64,000 bases of DNA from Vibrio sp. YMD68 (GTDB lineage: Bacteria; Pseudomonadota; Gammaproteobacteria; Enterobacterales; Vibrionaceae). A program made the translations under genes and the position numbers. A model generated the notes under the pieces. That model made no database searches, was not told where the DNA came from, and was given only the letters and a program-made list of their open reading frames with translations. Below are positions 8,417 through 17,371 of this stretch, piece by piece. The DNA lies in assembly GCF_029958905.1 (NCBI RefSeq), contig NZ_CP124613.1, forward strand, positions 62,001 through 126,000, written 5' to 3'. Each line of letters begins with the position of its first letter. Position 1 is the stretch's first letter.

Positions 8417-9273
8417 GTAGCGGTGTTAAAACGACTTGCAATCAATTTGGTTATTGTGTTGATAAGCAATACAACAACAATAAGAACCGTGGCAGTGCCA
8501 TACGCTTGATTCCACTCTTCAATGGTAAAAAGCTCAGTGGTTAATTTGTATAAGTGGACAGTCAATGTACGGCCAGAATCCATTAAAGAATCCGGAATTC
8601 GAGCGACCATACCCGCCGTGAGAAATACAGGGGCGGATTCACCAATAACTCGACCAATACTTAAAATGACCGAAGTGATAATACCGGGCATTGCGCTTGG
8701 TAAGATTAAGCGCCAGATGGTGTAAATTTTTGGCGCACCCAACCCATAAGAGCCTTCTCTGTACGTTTGTGGTACCGCCATTAATGCTTCTTCAGTGGTT
8801 CGAATGATGACCGGAAGAATCAATATGCTCAGCGTTAATGCACCCGATAAGATCGAGAACCCGAAGCCCATGATCACGACAAAGAAGGTCATACCAAACA
8901 GGCCGAAGATTATCGACGGAATACCCGCCAAAGACTCGGTACAGAATCGAATCACCTTAACCAGTCTACTGCCCACCTTGGCGTACTCAGTGAGATAAAT
9001 AGCGGTCATAATGCCCAAAGGCGCCGCTACCGAAATGGAAGCAATCACCATGTAAATAGTAGACACGATCATCGGGAAGATCCCCTGAGAATCGCCAGTG
9101 TGGCTGTAATCGCCAGTGATGAATGCCCAATCTACGTGTTGAAGACCATTAGAAAGGATGTACCACATAATCCAAAACAGGAAACCAACCGTCAAGCCTG
9201 CTGCGGCCCATACAAATGCCGTAAGGACGTTGTCCTTAAACTGGCGAGATTGTTTTAATTTCACTCTATTCAT
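8410..9273 (-). CDS. pstA: Phosphate ABC transporter permease PstA
   Basis: 287 residues with six hydrophobic segments. The binding-protein-dependent permease loop that contacts PstB is recognisable (EALMAVPQTYREGSYGLGAP). TESLAGIPSIIFGLFGM is typical of PstA/PstC. It forms the inner-membrane phosphate channel with PstC. It starts 5 bp after the pstC stop, so translation is probably coupled. The 3' end carries the third copy of a 16-bp tandem repeat. Confidence 0.96.
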   Translation of the reverse strand: MNRVKLKQSRQFKDNVLTAFVWAAAGLTVGFLFWIMWYILSNGLQHVDWAFITGDYSHTGDSQGIFPMIVSTIYMVIASISVAAPLGIMTAIYLTEYAKVGSRLVKVIRFCTESLAGIPSIIFGLFGMTFFVVIMGFGFSILSGALTLSILILPVIIRTTEEALMAVPQTYREGSYGLGAPKIYTIWRLILPSAMPGIITSVILSIGRVIGESAPVFLTAGMVARIPDSLMDSGRTLTVHLYKLTTELFTIEEWNQAYGTATVLIVVVLLINTITKLIASRFNTATY

Positions 9274-9278
9274 TGTCT

Positions 9279-10208
9279 TTACCTCGCCTTCTCACGATTT
9301 AAATACAGAAGCGCCGCGTTCAGCATCATAATGAACACCAATAAAACGACTCCTGTCGCATACAATGCATTCGCATGGACGCCACTTGCGTACGACATTT
9401 CAATAGCGATATTCGCGGTTAACGTTCGGGCTGAATCAAGAATCCCTTCTGGCATCGCTGGTGCATTACCCATCACCATAATGATCGCCATGGTTTCCCC
9501 TAGCGCTCGACCAATGCCTAAAATTACCCCCGTCATGATGCCAGATCTGGCTGCGGGAACGAGTAACTTAAAAATGGTAAAAATCTTCGATGCGCCGAGC
9601 GCCAATGAGCCTTCTTTATAGGTTCGTGGCACGGCTCTAATGGACGTTTCAGACACGGTAATGACAGTAGGAAGGATCATCACACCAAGCACAATAATCC
9701 CAGCTAAAATGGTGTTGCCTGCGGGTACTTGAAAGATGTTTTGAATCAGGGGAACAATAATCACCAAACCAAAGAAACCATAAACCACCGATGGTATACC
9801 TGCTAAAAGCTCTACCGCTGGACGAATAATGTCGGCAACGCGCTTAGGGGCTATTTCAGCAATAAATATCGCGGTCAGAACACCAATCGGCACCCCAACA
9901 ACAACCGCACCTAACGTTGAAACCACCGATGCCACAATCATTGTTGCGACGCCATACAACGCTGGCGGTAACCAGTTTTGGCCTAAAACAATTCCAGACA
10001 CACCAACTTCTCGGAATGCGGGAATACTCTCTTTAACGATGAAATAAGCAATAACGGCTAGGGAAACAATACCAATAATGGCACTGGTTAAGAATAAACC
10101 GTGGAAAATTCGCTCTTTCCAATCCACACGTTTTTTCGTGCGCAGGCCAGACCGATTAACTTGAGTCGCTTGCGTATTCATAAGCTCTTCACTATTTGCG
10201 ATGGTCAT
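9279..10208 (-). CDS. pstC: Phosphate ABC transporter permease PstC
   Basis: 309 residues and six membrane segments, with the permease-ATPase contact loop (RAVPRTYKEGSLALGAS) and the PstC stretch VELLAGIPSVVYGFFGL. It pairs with PstA in the phosphate importer. The start is uncertain: ATG at 10208 has a weak GAG site, while ATG at 10181 (MNTQATQ) has GAAGAG close by; either gives an ordinary N-terminus. It is separated from pstS by a strong hairpin that probably lowers its expression relative to pstS. Confidence 0.95.
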   Translation of the reverse strand: MTIANSEELMNTQATQVNRSGLRTKKRVDWKERIFHGLFLTSAIIGIVSLAVIAYFIVKESIPAFREVGVSGIVLGQNWLPPALYGVATMIVASVVSTLGAVVVGVPIGVLTAIFIAEIAPKRVADIIRPAVELLAGIPSVVYGFFGLVIIVPLIQNIFQVPAGNTILAGIIVLGVMILPTVITVSETSIRAVPRTYKEGSLALGASKIFTIFKLLVPAARSGIMTGVILGIGRALGETMAIIMVMGNAPAMPEGILDSARTLTANIAIEMSYASGVHANALYATGVVLLVFIMMLNAALLYLNREKAR

Positions 10209-10264
10209 ATCAAAATCTCATGCTTCAATCACAGCATTAAATAACTCTGATGAAGTGAATAAAC

Positions 10265-10287
10265 GCCTAGCCCAAAGTGGGCTAGGC
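10265..10287 (-). other. Intercistronic hairpin between pstS and pstC
   Basis: Perfect 9-bp stem GCCTAGCCC/GGGCTAGGC with a 5-nt loop just after the pstS stop and no good T-tract. Such hairpins usually stabilise the upstream message or attenuate read-through, allowing more binding protein than permease. Confidence 0.65.
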
Positions 10288-10303
10288 AAAGGTAACGATT
10301 AAA

Positions 10304-11125
10304 TTAGTTAACTGAGATGTAGCCTTTTTTCGCCACTAACGCTTGCGCTTCATCCGTTAGCATCCAGTCTAAGAATTTCTGAGTTTCTGCAGATGGCTTG
10401 CCTTCTTTGTAAAGAACAAGAAATGGACGCGCTACTTTGTAAGAACCGTTCTTAACGTTATCAACAGACGCTTCAGTACCATCGACCGCTAGCGCATTGA
10501 CCGATTCATCGACAGTGCCAAGTGAGATATAACCGATAGCGTATGGGTTTGAAGCCACCATCGTTTTCAATGCACCGTTACCATTAGCAACTTGAGCACG
10601 CTGAGAAATCGCCGATACTTTAATACCAGACACTTTCATTTTTAGACTCATGATGTCTTCAAATGCACCACGAGTGCCTGAAGCTGTATCACGAGTGATC
10701 GCGACGATGGGCTTGTCTGCGCCACCGACATCTTTCCAGTTTGTAATCTCGCCTTTATAAATCGCTGTGACTTGCTCAGCCGTTAAACCTTTTAGTTTGT
10801 TGTTTGGGTTTACAACCACCGCGATACCATCGCGAGCAACCACTTCTTCGACCAGCGTTGATTCTTTTTCAGAGTCTTTTAAATTACGAGAAGACATACC
10901 TAAATCTGCGGTGCCATTTTTAGCCGCTTTCACACCCGCTGAAGATCCTGGTCCTTGAACTTCAATAAAAACTGAATCGTTTGATTTCATATAAGTTTCA
11001 GAGAAAACTTCCATCAGTGGAGTAACGCTGCTAGAGCCTACAGCAGAGATGGTTTCTTTTGCAGAAACGGTTGTTACTGCCATTGCGCCTAGAAGTGCGA
11101 TTGCACCGATAACTGTCTTTTTCAT
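10304..11125 (-). CDS. pstS: Periplasmic phosphate-binding protein PstS
   Basis: 273 residues from the ATG at 11125 (AAGGA 7 nt upstream; the GTG immediately before it is a poorer choice). A Sec signal peptide ends near VSA (about residue 22). The phosphate-binding signature is visible: AVGSSSVTPLMEV near the mature N-terminus, GPGSSAGVKAAKNGTADLGMSSR, and TRDTASGTRGAFE. This is the compact (about 270 residue) PstS type common in Vibrio. It delivers phosphate to PstCAB. A Pho box with a matching -10 lies about 70-110 bp upstream, so PhoB should induce it under phosphate limitation. Confidence 0.96.
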   Translation of the reverse strand: MKKTVIGAIALLGAMAVTTVSAKETISAVGSSSVTPLMEVFSETYMKSNDSVFIEVQGPGSSAGVKAAKNGTADLGMSSRNLKDSEKESTLVEEVVARDGIAVVVNPNNKLKGLTAEQVTAIYKGEITNWKDVGGADKPIVAITRDTASGTRGAFEDIMSLKMKVSGIKVSAISQRAQVANGNGALKTMVASNPYAIGYISLGTVDESVNALAVDGTEASVDNVKNGSYKVARPFLVLYKEGKPSAETQKFLDWMLTDEAQALVAKKGYISVN

Positions 11126-11178
11126 CACTATTTCCTTAAGTGGCCGAATTGCCGTTGTGTTTTACTCGAACGGTGCTC

Positions 11179-11234
11179 ACTTTAGGCGCCAAGTGTGACA
11201 GTTGTGTTTCAGTTAATTTAAGCCTCTATGACAA
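11179..11234 (-). promoter_or_regulatory. Pho box and promoter of pstSCAB
   Basis: On the minus strand, CTGAAAC-ACAA-CTGTCAC (11195-11212) fits the 7-4-7 direct-repeat PhoB box. A further TTGTCAT at 11228-11234 lies in the same 11-bp phase, so up to four half-sites are stacked. A -10-like TAAAGT (11179-11184) lies 10 nt downstream of the box, the normal spacing for PhoB-activated promoters lacking a -35. Confidence 0.82.
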
Positions 11235-11495
11235 AACGAGTAACCTGACCGAAATCAAAAAAACTTCATTTTCTTTAAAGCCTACCTATCGAGCTCCCTA
11301 TACCTACCTATAATTTGCTCAGTACAAAAAACGAACGTGATGAATACTGGGGTTTTAAAGTGCATAGTAGTGTGTCGTAAAAACCGAGAGATTAGTTCAA
11401 TAAATTATTGATATATTCATCAGGAAGATTACAATCAGCCCTCACCATGCAAATGAGAACAGTTTGCATCTGAGTATAATAAAGAGAGGACCTCA
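11235..11495. other. Intergenic region between divergent pstS and the chemoreceptor gene
   Basis: The 367-bp divergent gap holds the Pho box on the pstS side. The rest is AT-rich and should contain the chemoreceptor promoter. I saw no clear flagellar sigma-28 promoter and no RNA gene. Confidence 0.4.
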
Positions 11496-13136
11496 ATGCG
11501 TCAGTTACTCAACGGCTTATCCATAAAAATACAAGTAGTCATCCCCGTCATATTTACGATGTTACTTTTACTCACCGGCATTATTTATAGTACGACGAAT
11601 TTAAAGCACGCGTTCAGCCAAGTGTCCGATTCAACCGAAAAGTTGATTGTGCATAAAGATGAATTGACTGAAATCATTGATAACACTTATGCCATGCGAA
11701 TTAGCGCAATATACAGCCTATTCAGAGCTGATGAAGTCAAAGTATTACCGAGCGTGTTAAATGAAAGAAGAAAGCAGAATCAAACGCTGCTCAGGTCACT
11801 GTCTCAGATTAATGGGATGGAAAGAGAAGTGAACGCAATGAATGTTGCTATGGACAACTATATTGACCATTCGATTAACGTCATGATTCCACTTCTTAAT
11901 GCCAAGCAACAGAACAACCTTCCCATAGGTTTTGATGAAAAATACCAACGTGCTGCAGACGAATATCGCGATGCAGGTAAAATGATGGTGAAAGCGATCT
12001 CGGACCTGTCAGATAAAATCAACCTGCTTTCACTTCAACGGGTTGAAATAAATAGCCAAAAGCACACCGCCGTTATCAATAATTCACTGATCGCTTTTGC
12101 TGCACTAGTGGTTGTTGGTGCGTTAAGTTGTTGGCTACTAGCGGGGGTTATCGTTAAGCCGATCATCGAGCTTCAATCAACAATGAAAGAAGTGGCTAAT
12201 GGTAATCTACTCGTGGAAGCGAATGAAGACGGTGATAATGAGATCACGGCTTTGGCTAAAGACGTCAACTCTACGGTAAAACAGCTTCATGGTACGGTCG
12301 ATGAGTTAGTTCGAATCAGTGTTGATGTCGCCTCCGCTTCAACAGAACTTGCCACCGTGATGACCCAATCAACAGCAAATTCCGATCAAGAAAAAATCGA
12401 AATGGAGCAAGTGGCCTCTGCAATTAGCCAGCTAGAACATACCGCAAGTGATGTCACAGCCAACGCCAACATTGCCGACACCGCATCGGCTCAAGCCAAT
12501 GAATTGGCGATAAACAGCTTAACCATGTTTGAAGAAAGCAATCGTGCTAACGACAAAATGGCGGATCAACTTAATGATGCGGCTGAGGTCGTTCACTCGC
12601 TGAAAAACCAGTCTGAGCAAATTGGCAAGGTCATTGAAGTGATTGAGAGTATTTCCGAGCAAACCAACTTGCTGGCACTGAATGCGGCCATTGAAGCTGC
12701 GCGTGCAGGTGAGAGTGGAAGAGGGTTTGCTGTGGTCGCTGACGAAGTGAGAATGCTGGCTGCACGCACACAAGAATCGACCAAAGAAATACAAGCGATT
12801 GTTGAAGAGCTGCAATCGAAATCGGGCTTAGCGAACGAGAGCATGAATTCAAGCTTAACCATGTTGCAAAATAACCAAACGCTTTCGGGCCAAGTCAGCG
12901 CCGCATTGACTGAGATTTGTGATTCCATAACAAAACTCTCTAGCATCAACACTCAAGTTACGACAGCATCAATAGAACAAGGGCAAGTTACTTCAGATAT
13001 TAATGTCAATTTAGGCAACATTTATGAGCTGGTGAGCCAAAACGTGATTGGTATTACTCAATCAGCGGCCGCTAGCCAGGAGCTCTCTCAATTAGCAGAG
13101 AAACAGCGACAGCAGTTGGGTTACTTTAAAGTCTAA
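11496..13136 (+). CDS. Methyl-accepting chemotaxis protein
   Basis: 546 residues. TM1 (about 13-33) and TM2 (about 195-218) bracket a helical periplasmic sensor resembling a four-helix bundle. A HAMP domain ([21 protein letters not shown]) and the cytoplasmic signalling hairpin follow, with the conserved tip [20 protein letters not shown] and [12 protein letters not shown]. It should signal to CheA/CheW; the ligand is unknown. There is no C-terminal CheR-docking pentapeptide. AGAGG lies just upstream of the ATG. Its position divergent from pstS makes a phosphate-related sensor conceivable, but nothing in the sequence proves this. A hairpin terminator follows. Confidence 0.95.
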   Translation: MRQLLNGLSIKIQVVIPVIFTMLLLLTGIIYSTTNLKHAFSQVSDSTEKLIVHKDELTEIIDNTYAMRISAIYSLFRADEVKVLPSVLNERRKQNQTLLRSLSQINGMEREVNAMNVAMDNYIDHSINVMIPLLNAKQQNNLPIGFDEKYQRAADEYRDAGKMMVKAISDLSDKINLLSLQRVEINSQKHTAVINNSLIAFAALVVVGALSCWLLAGVIVKPIIELQSTMKEVANGNLLVEANEDGDNEITALAKDVNSTVKQLHGTVDELVRISVDVASASTELATVMTQSTANSDQEKIEMEQVASAISQLEHTASDVTANANIADTASAQANELAINSLTMFEESNRANDKMADQLNDAAEVVHSLKNQSEQIGKVIEVIESISEQTNLLALNAAIEAARAGESGRGFAVVADEVRMLAARTQESTKEIQAIVEELQSKSGLANESMNSSLTMLQNNQTLSGQVSAALTEICDSITKLSSINTQVTTASIEQGQVTSDINVNLGNIYELVSQNVIGITQSAAASQELSQLAEKQRQQLGYFKV

Positions 13137-13157
13137 TATTGTCTTTTGAACATCGAT

Positions 13158-13187
13158 AAAAAAACCGCCAATTGGCGGTTTTTTTGA
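13158..13187 (+). terminator. Bidirectional intrinsic terminator
   Basis: AAAACCGCCAATTGGCGGTTTT, a near-perfect palindrome with A-run and T-run flanks, lies between the convergent chemoreceptor and helicase genes and works on both strands. Confidence 0.88.
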
Positions 13188-13231
13188 GGATAAGGATAAT
13201 CCATTTCATCAAATGGTACTGAGCCCTATAT

Positions 13232-14563
13232 TTACTCGTCATCCACTTTAGGAGCAACTTTCTTTTTAGGGATAAATACGGTGTCACCCACGGCCACATT
13301 ATTGTGAAAGCTCTTATCACGCTTAACCGGTTTCTTTGGTGCTCTCTTCGCTTGAGGTTTGGCTTTTTTGTTATCCGCTTTACCACCACGGTAATCTTTT
13401 TTCACAGGCTTTAAGCCTTTGAACTTACCCTTCAAGCCTTCGAGCACTGAGAAACTAAGATCTTGCTGAAGATACATTTCTACGCGCTTAAAACTGTCCC
13501 AGTCTTTAGGACCAACCAAAGATATAGCATCGCCTTTGCTACCAGCGCGGCCTGTGCGACCGACACGGTGAACGTATTCTTCGGTATGTTTTGGCATATC
13601 AAAGTTAATCACGTGAGTCACATTAGAAATATCCAGCCCGCGGGAAGCGATATCGGTTGTCACTAGAATCTTGAATACCGCACGCTCGAACTGACTCATG
13701 ATGGTGTTACGCTGAGGCTGAGTTAAGCTGCCGCTTAGTGCAATGGCTTTAAGCTTCTTCTCATTCAACTTTTCAGTGAGGCGTTCAGTATCAGCACGAG
13801 TCGCGGTAAAGATGATGACTTGTTTGTATTGCGCTTCTTCGATCACTCTATCTAAAATAGCTTCTTTGTGATCTAGGTGGTCACATAAATAGAATTTCTG
13901 AGTAATGTCTTTATGCTCTTGATTTGAAACACCCACCGAAATGCGCTTGGGGGCATCCAACATTTCTGAGGCGATTTCATTGACGTCTGAATGCTCTAGC
14001 GTGGCCGAAAACATCAAAGTCTGGCGACGACGATGTTTAGCTGCACTATGAATTTTGCGTAACTCTGGCGCAAAACCCAAATCCAACATACGGTCGGCTT
14101 CATCAAGAACCAATGTATCGAGCCCATCGAGATGAAGAGAACGATGCTCTAGGTGATCGGCCAAACGGCCCGGTGTTGCTACAACAAACCTCGGATAACG
14201 ACGAAGCGCTTTCACTTGATCATTGAAGTTTTCCCCACCAACCACCAACGCAGCCTCATAGGAAAGGCCACCTAGCATTGTTTTCAGCTCTCCGTAAACC
14301 TGCCTTGCAAGCTCACGAGTTGGAGCCAGTATTAACCCACGAGGATCTCTCGCTGAAAATGCTTTGCTCTTTAGCGCTTTATGGAGCATAGGGAGCACAA
14401 ACGCTAATGTTTTACCTGAACCTGTTTTCGACGACGCTAAAAGATCCTTACCTGCGATCGCCACAGGAATGGCTTGCTGTTGGATCTCTGTCGCTTTTCT
14501 AAAATCGTAATGGCTGAGGTTTTTTAGTAAACGATTGTCTAAACCTAAATCTTTAAAGTGCAA
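13232..14563 (-). CDS. DEAD-box ATP-dependent RNA helicase
   Basis: 443 residues. All core motifs are present: Q motif (TEIQQQAIP), I (SSKTGSGKT), Ia (PTRELA), Ib (TPGR), II (DEAD), III (SAT), V (ATDIASRGLD-like, here TTDIASRGLDI) and VI (HRVGRTGRAG). The last about 65 residues are a Lys-rich basic tail (PVKRDKSFHN..) that probably binds RNA. Such enzymes remodel RNA in ribosome assembly, decay or cold adaptation. It groups with RhlE/SrmB-type proteins by eye, but I do not assign a symbol. Confidence 0.94.
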   Translation of the reverse strand: MHFKDLGLDNRLLKNLSHYDFRKATEIQQQAIPVAIAGKDLLASSKTGSGKTLAFVLPMLHKALKSKAFSARDPRGLILAPTRELARQVYGELKTMLGGLSYEAALVVGGENFNDQVKALRRYPRFVVATPGRLADHLEHRSLHLDGLDTLVLDEADRMLDLGFAPELRKIHSAAKHRRRQTLMFSATLEHSDVNEIASEMLDAPKRISVGVSNQEHKDITQKFYLCDHLDHKEAILDRVIEEAQYKQVIIFTATRADTERLTEKLNEKKLKAIALSGSLTQPQRNTIMSQFERAVFKILVTTDIASRGLDISNVTHVINFDMPKHTEEYVHRVGRTGRAGSKGDAISLVGPKDWDSFKRVEMYLQQDLSFSVLEGLKGKFKGLKPVKKDYRGGKADNKKAKPQAKRAPKKPVKRDKSFHNNVAVGDTVFIPKKKVAPKVDDE

Positions 14564-14972
14564 AGGACTCTCCAGTTAATAACTCTATACTCCCATTGAT
14601 GGTCAATGCGCATACGCTCTGACACTAGGGAAAACAAAAACGCGATATAATACCGTGAAACAGGCTAGTATAGATATAGATCACACAAAATTAATCCGAA
14701 TCTCTCGTTCATTCGCCCTTCTAATTTCATGTATTTAGATCAAAGTGCTTCTATCTCGATTCAGTATTATGTGAATGAATTAGGTAAATTTTGTCTCTTA
14801 AATGTGAGATGAATCCATTTTTTTTTGCTAATCACTTAAATTCTGGGCTTTTTTTGACGTTCTTTAACTAGGAGTTCTGTTAAATTGTTACTACAATTTA
14901 CTTCGTCACTATATTGTTATAGAAATTTATAGGACGAATCTTCGACGCAATGATAATTTAAGGAATTCATAT
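14564..14972. other. Divergent intergenic region between helicase gene and lpp
   Basis: 409 bp, AT-rich. A TTGACG at 14854-14859 is a reasonable -35 for lpp, with AT-rich -10 candidates around 14878-14886. The helicase promoter must lie near 14570-14700. The long leader (about 80-90 nt) before lpp is typical for highly expressed lipoprotein genes. I saw no open reading frame and no clear RNA gene. Confidence 0.45.
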
Positions 14973-15239
14973 ATGAACAAGATGTTAATCGCAGCTGCAG
15001 CATCGTCAGTACTTCTTCTTGCAGGTTGTGCTACACCTGATCAAGAAACAATGGCAAAAATGGATGACATGAACAGCCAACTGACTCAACTTCAAGACGA
15101 TGTTTCATCACTAAAAAGCGAACATGCGATGCTAAAATCTGAAGCTCAAAAAGCGAAAGAAGCAGTGATGGCAGCGAAAGAAGAAGCTGATCGTGCAAAC
15201 GAACGTATTGATAACATTGCCCAGTCTTACACCAAGTAA
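14973..15239 (+). CDS. lpp: Major outer membrane (Braun) lipoprotein Lpp
   Basis: 88 residues. A signal peptide with lipobox LLAGC (Cys19) is followed by a 69-residue helical heptad region (MDDMNSQLTQLQDDVSSLKS) and the C-terminal Lys (SYTK) by which Lpp is linked to meso-diaminopimelate in peptidoglycan. It forms a trimeric coiled coil tethering the outer membrane to the wall. AAGGA precedes the ATG at normal spacing and a strong terminator follows, so it is monocistronic. The convergent neighbour is an L,D-transpeptidase of the type that attaches Lpp to the wall. Confidence 0.95.
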   Translation: MNKMLIAAAASSVLLLAGCATPDQETMAKMDDMNSQLTQLQDDVSSLKSEHAMLKSEAQKAKEAVMAAKEEADRANERIDNIAQSYTK

Positions 15240-15266
15240 AACATTCAACGTCATATGTTATTAGAT

Positions 15267-15296
15267 AAAGGCCAATCTCTCTGATTGGCCTTTTTA
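15267..15296 (+). terminator. lpp intrinsic terminator
   Basis: AAAGGCCAATC and GATTGGCCTTT form an 11-bp stem with a 5-nt loop, followed by a T-run. It lies between convergent lpp and the L,D-transpeptidase gene. Confidence 0.9.
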
Positions 15297-15363
15297 TTAT
15301 TACTCATTTTTTTATTATTTAGTTACTTTGATTTGAATGATTGCTTAGTCAGTTTAGTACTTC

Positions 15364-16275
15364 TTATTGTCGGGCTTCATCCAGATTGGCCCCTACAACC
15401 TCAATCGGTACACCATTTTGTGCCAAAATCGCCGCTCTGGCTTTGCCATCAGAAATCTTAAATTCATCCAACCACCAAGTTAATTGTTGCGGTAACAACA
15501 AAGCCTTCTTGCTACCATCATTTCGCGTTAGCGGCTCATGAGCCTCTAAAAACACACTGCGATCCGGCTCCAAAGCGATTTTAATGGGTTCATCAATGAT
15601 TTTAACCGGTACGCCAGTACTTACTTGATTAAACAACCACTCGATATCCTTAGGATCCATACGAATACAACCCGAACTGACTCTTAACCCAATACCAAAG
15701 TTCTTATTCGTTCCATGGATAAGATAATCTCCCACGCCGTAAGCCAGTCGAAGGGCATACTCCCCTAGTGGATTTTCAGGGCCGGCAGGCACCACTCGCG
15801 GTAGTTCAATCCCCTTTGCCAAATACTCTTTACGAATAGACTCTGGCGGCGTCCAAGTTGGGTTTGCACGCATTTGGCTAATGCGTGTTTCCATTTCTGG
15901 CGTGTCTCTGCCAATCTTGCCAATACCGACCGGGAAAATATGAACAAGGTCAGCGTTTGGATCGAAATAATAGAGACGCAGTTCAGCCAAATTAATCACA
16001 ATCCCTTCATAACTAACTTGAGGTAGAATCACCTGAGAAGGAATCGTCAGTACATGGTCAACTTGAGGAAGAAACGGATCGACCCCCTTATTCGCCGCCA
16101 TTAGAGACAAAAAACCAACATCGTATTGCTTTGCTATATCGGCAAGGCTCTCACCTTCATTGATCGCATGGTATTGAATTCGACCAACAATACTGCTTCC
16201 TTCCGGCGGTAAATCATAAGTTGCAGAAAATGCTGATGCACTCACTAGGCACAATGCCGCTAACCGATACCACAT
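15364..16275 (-). CDS. L,D-transpeptidase (ErfK/YbiS/YcfS family) with LysM domain
   Basis: 303 residues. Signal peptide (about 1-18), LysM-type peptidoglycan-binding segment (about 33-80, YHAINEGESLADIAKQYDVG), then a YkuD catalytic domain with HGTN at 187-190 and the nucleophile in SSGCIRM (Cys203). Enzymes of this family attach Braun lipoprotein to peptidoglycan or make 3-3 crosslinks. The convergent position next to lpp supports the Lpp-anchoring role. The order LysM then YkuD and the length match ErfK/YcfS/YbiS. Confidence 0.93.
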   Translation of the reverse strand: MWYRLAALCLVSASAFSATYDLPPEGSSIVGRIQYHAINEGESLADIAKQYDVGFLSLMAANKGVDPFLPQVDHVLTIPSQVILPQVSYEGIVINLAELRLYYFDPNADLVHIFPVGIGKIGRDTPEMETRISQMRANPTWTPPESIRKEYLAKGIELPRVVPAGPENPLGEYALRLAYGVGDYLIHGTNKNFGIGLRVSSGCIRMDPKDIEWLFNQVSTGVPVKIIDEPIKIALEPDRSVFLEAHEPLTRNDGSKKALLLPQQLTWWLDEFKISDGKARAAILAQNGVPIEVVGANLDEARQ

Positions 16276-16600
16276 GAACTGATCCCTTCAATACTAATTA
16301 TTAAAATCATAACTCATTAACGATATGGTTTCTCCCTTGATGTTACTTTCCGACGACGAAGCGTATTCTCTGACCAAAACGTGAACAATTGCCCCATCAA
16401 ATCGATTGCCTTACCGGTTTCAACATATTTGGTTATCAATACCCTTGATTCCTGCCGCTTTGGGTAAATATGTGATGAACTTCTCAAGGAGCATGGTTAT
16501 TACTCGCTAGAATTGCCTCAACAGAATCAGAACGATTCAACAAAATTGGTAATTTAGGATACAAGCATCCGTAAATACCCGTTAACTTTGGAGAATAACA
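16276..16600. other. Divergent intergenic region upstream of deoD
   Basis: 325 bp. A CRP-like half-palindrome TGTGATGAACTTCTCA lies at about 16471-16486, with a good left arm and a poor right arm. CRP/CytR control of deoD would be expected from the family, so this is worth noting but weak. No open frame or RNA gene was seen. Confidence 0.35.
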
Positions 16601-17311
16601 ATGGCTACCCCTCATATTAATGCTCAACTTGGTGATTTCGCAGAAACAGTTTTGATGCCTGGCGACCCTTTACGTGCTAAGTACATTGCAGAAACTTTTT
16701 TAGATGATGTAAAACAAGTATGTGACGTGCGTAATATGTTCGGTTACACCGGCACTTATAAAGGCAAAAAAGTATCGGTTATGGGCCATGGTATGGGTAT
16801 TCCATCGTGCTGTATTTATGTTCACGAACTGATTGCTGAATTCGGCGTGAAAAATGTGATTCGTGTGGGCAGCTGTGGCGCAGTACGTGATGATGTTAAA
16901 TTGATGGATGTTGTTATTGGTATGGGCGCATCAACCGATTCTAAAGTAAACCGCATTCGTTTCAACAACCACGATTTTGCAGCGATTGCAGATTTTGGTC
17001 TTCTAGAAGAATCCGTAAAACAAGCTCGAATCCAGGATGTACCGGTGAAAGTAGGCAACGTATTCTCTGCGGATCTTTTCTACACACCTGAAGCTGATAT
17101 TTTTGAGAAAATGGAAAAATTAGGCATTTTAGGGGTGGATATGGAAGCCGCTGGTATCTATGGCGTAGCCGCCGACCTTGGTGCAAAAGCATTGACCATT
17201 CTAACCGTTTCAGACCATATCATTCGCGGTGAAAAACTCAGTTCAGAAGACCGCCAAAAGTCATTCAACGATATGATGAAAGTAGCACTAGAGACCGCTA
17301 TCAATATCTAA
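16601..17311 (+). CDS. deoD: Purine nucleoside phosphorylase DeoD
   Basis: 236 residues, matching hexameric DeoD (about 239). Conserved elements: [64 protein letters not shown] and LTVSDHI. It cleaves purine (deoxy)ribonucleosides with phosphate for salvage. Vibrio species often carry two deoD copies; this one is not in a deoCAB operon but alone before a transposase-like gene. A 12-bp stem-loop follows the stop. Confidence 0.96.
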   Translation: MATPHINAQLGDFAETVLMPGDPLRAKYIAETFLDDVKQVCDVRNMFGYTGTYKGKKVSVMGHGMGIPSCCIYVHELIAEFGVKNVIRVGSCGAVRDDVKLMDVVIGMGASTDSKVNRIRFNNHDFAAIADFGLLEESVKQARIQDVPVKVGNVFSADLFYTPEADIFEKMEKLGILGVDMEAAGIYGVAADLGAKALTILTVSDHIIRGEKLSSEDRQKSFNDMMKVALETAINI

Positions 17312-17323
17312 TTCATCATAAAG

Positions 17324-17350
17324 CCGACTGCAGAGCGACTCTGTAGTCGG
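17324..17350 (+). terminator. Stem-loop downstream of deoD
   Basis: CCGACTGCAGAG pairs with CTCTGTAGTCGG (one G-T) around a 3-nt loop. No U-tract follows, so it may be an inefficient terminator or an mRNA stabiliser before the next gene 22 bp further on. Confidence 0.55.
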
Positions 17351-17371
17351 TCAATTCTCGAGGGGGTGATT

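Noticed and set aside
12519..12952. Minus-strand open frames inside the chemoreceptor gene
   Set aside because: Shadows of the highly conserved signalling domain with no ribosome-binding sites.
16471..16486. CRP site upstream of deoD as a firm call
   Set aside because: Only the left half-site is good; kept as a remark in the intergenic entry.
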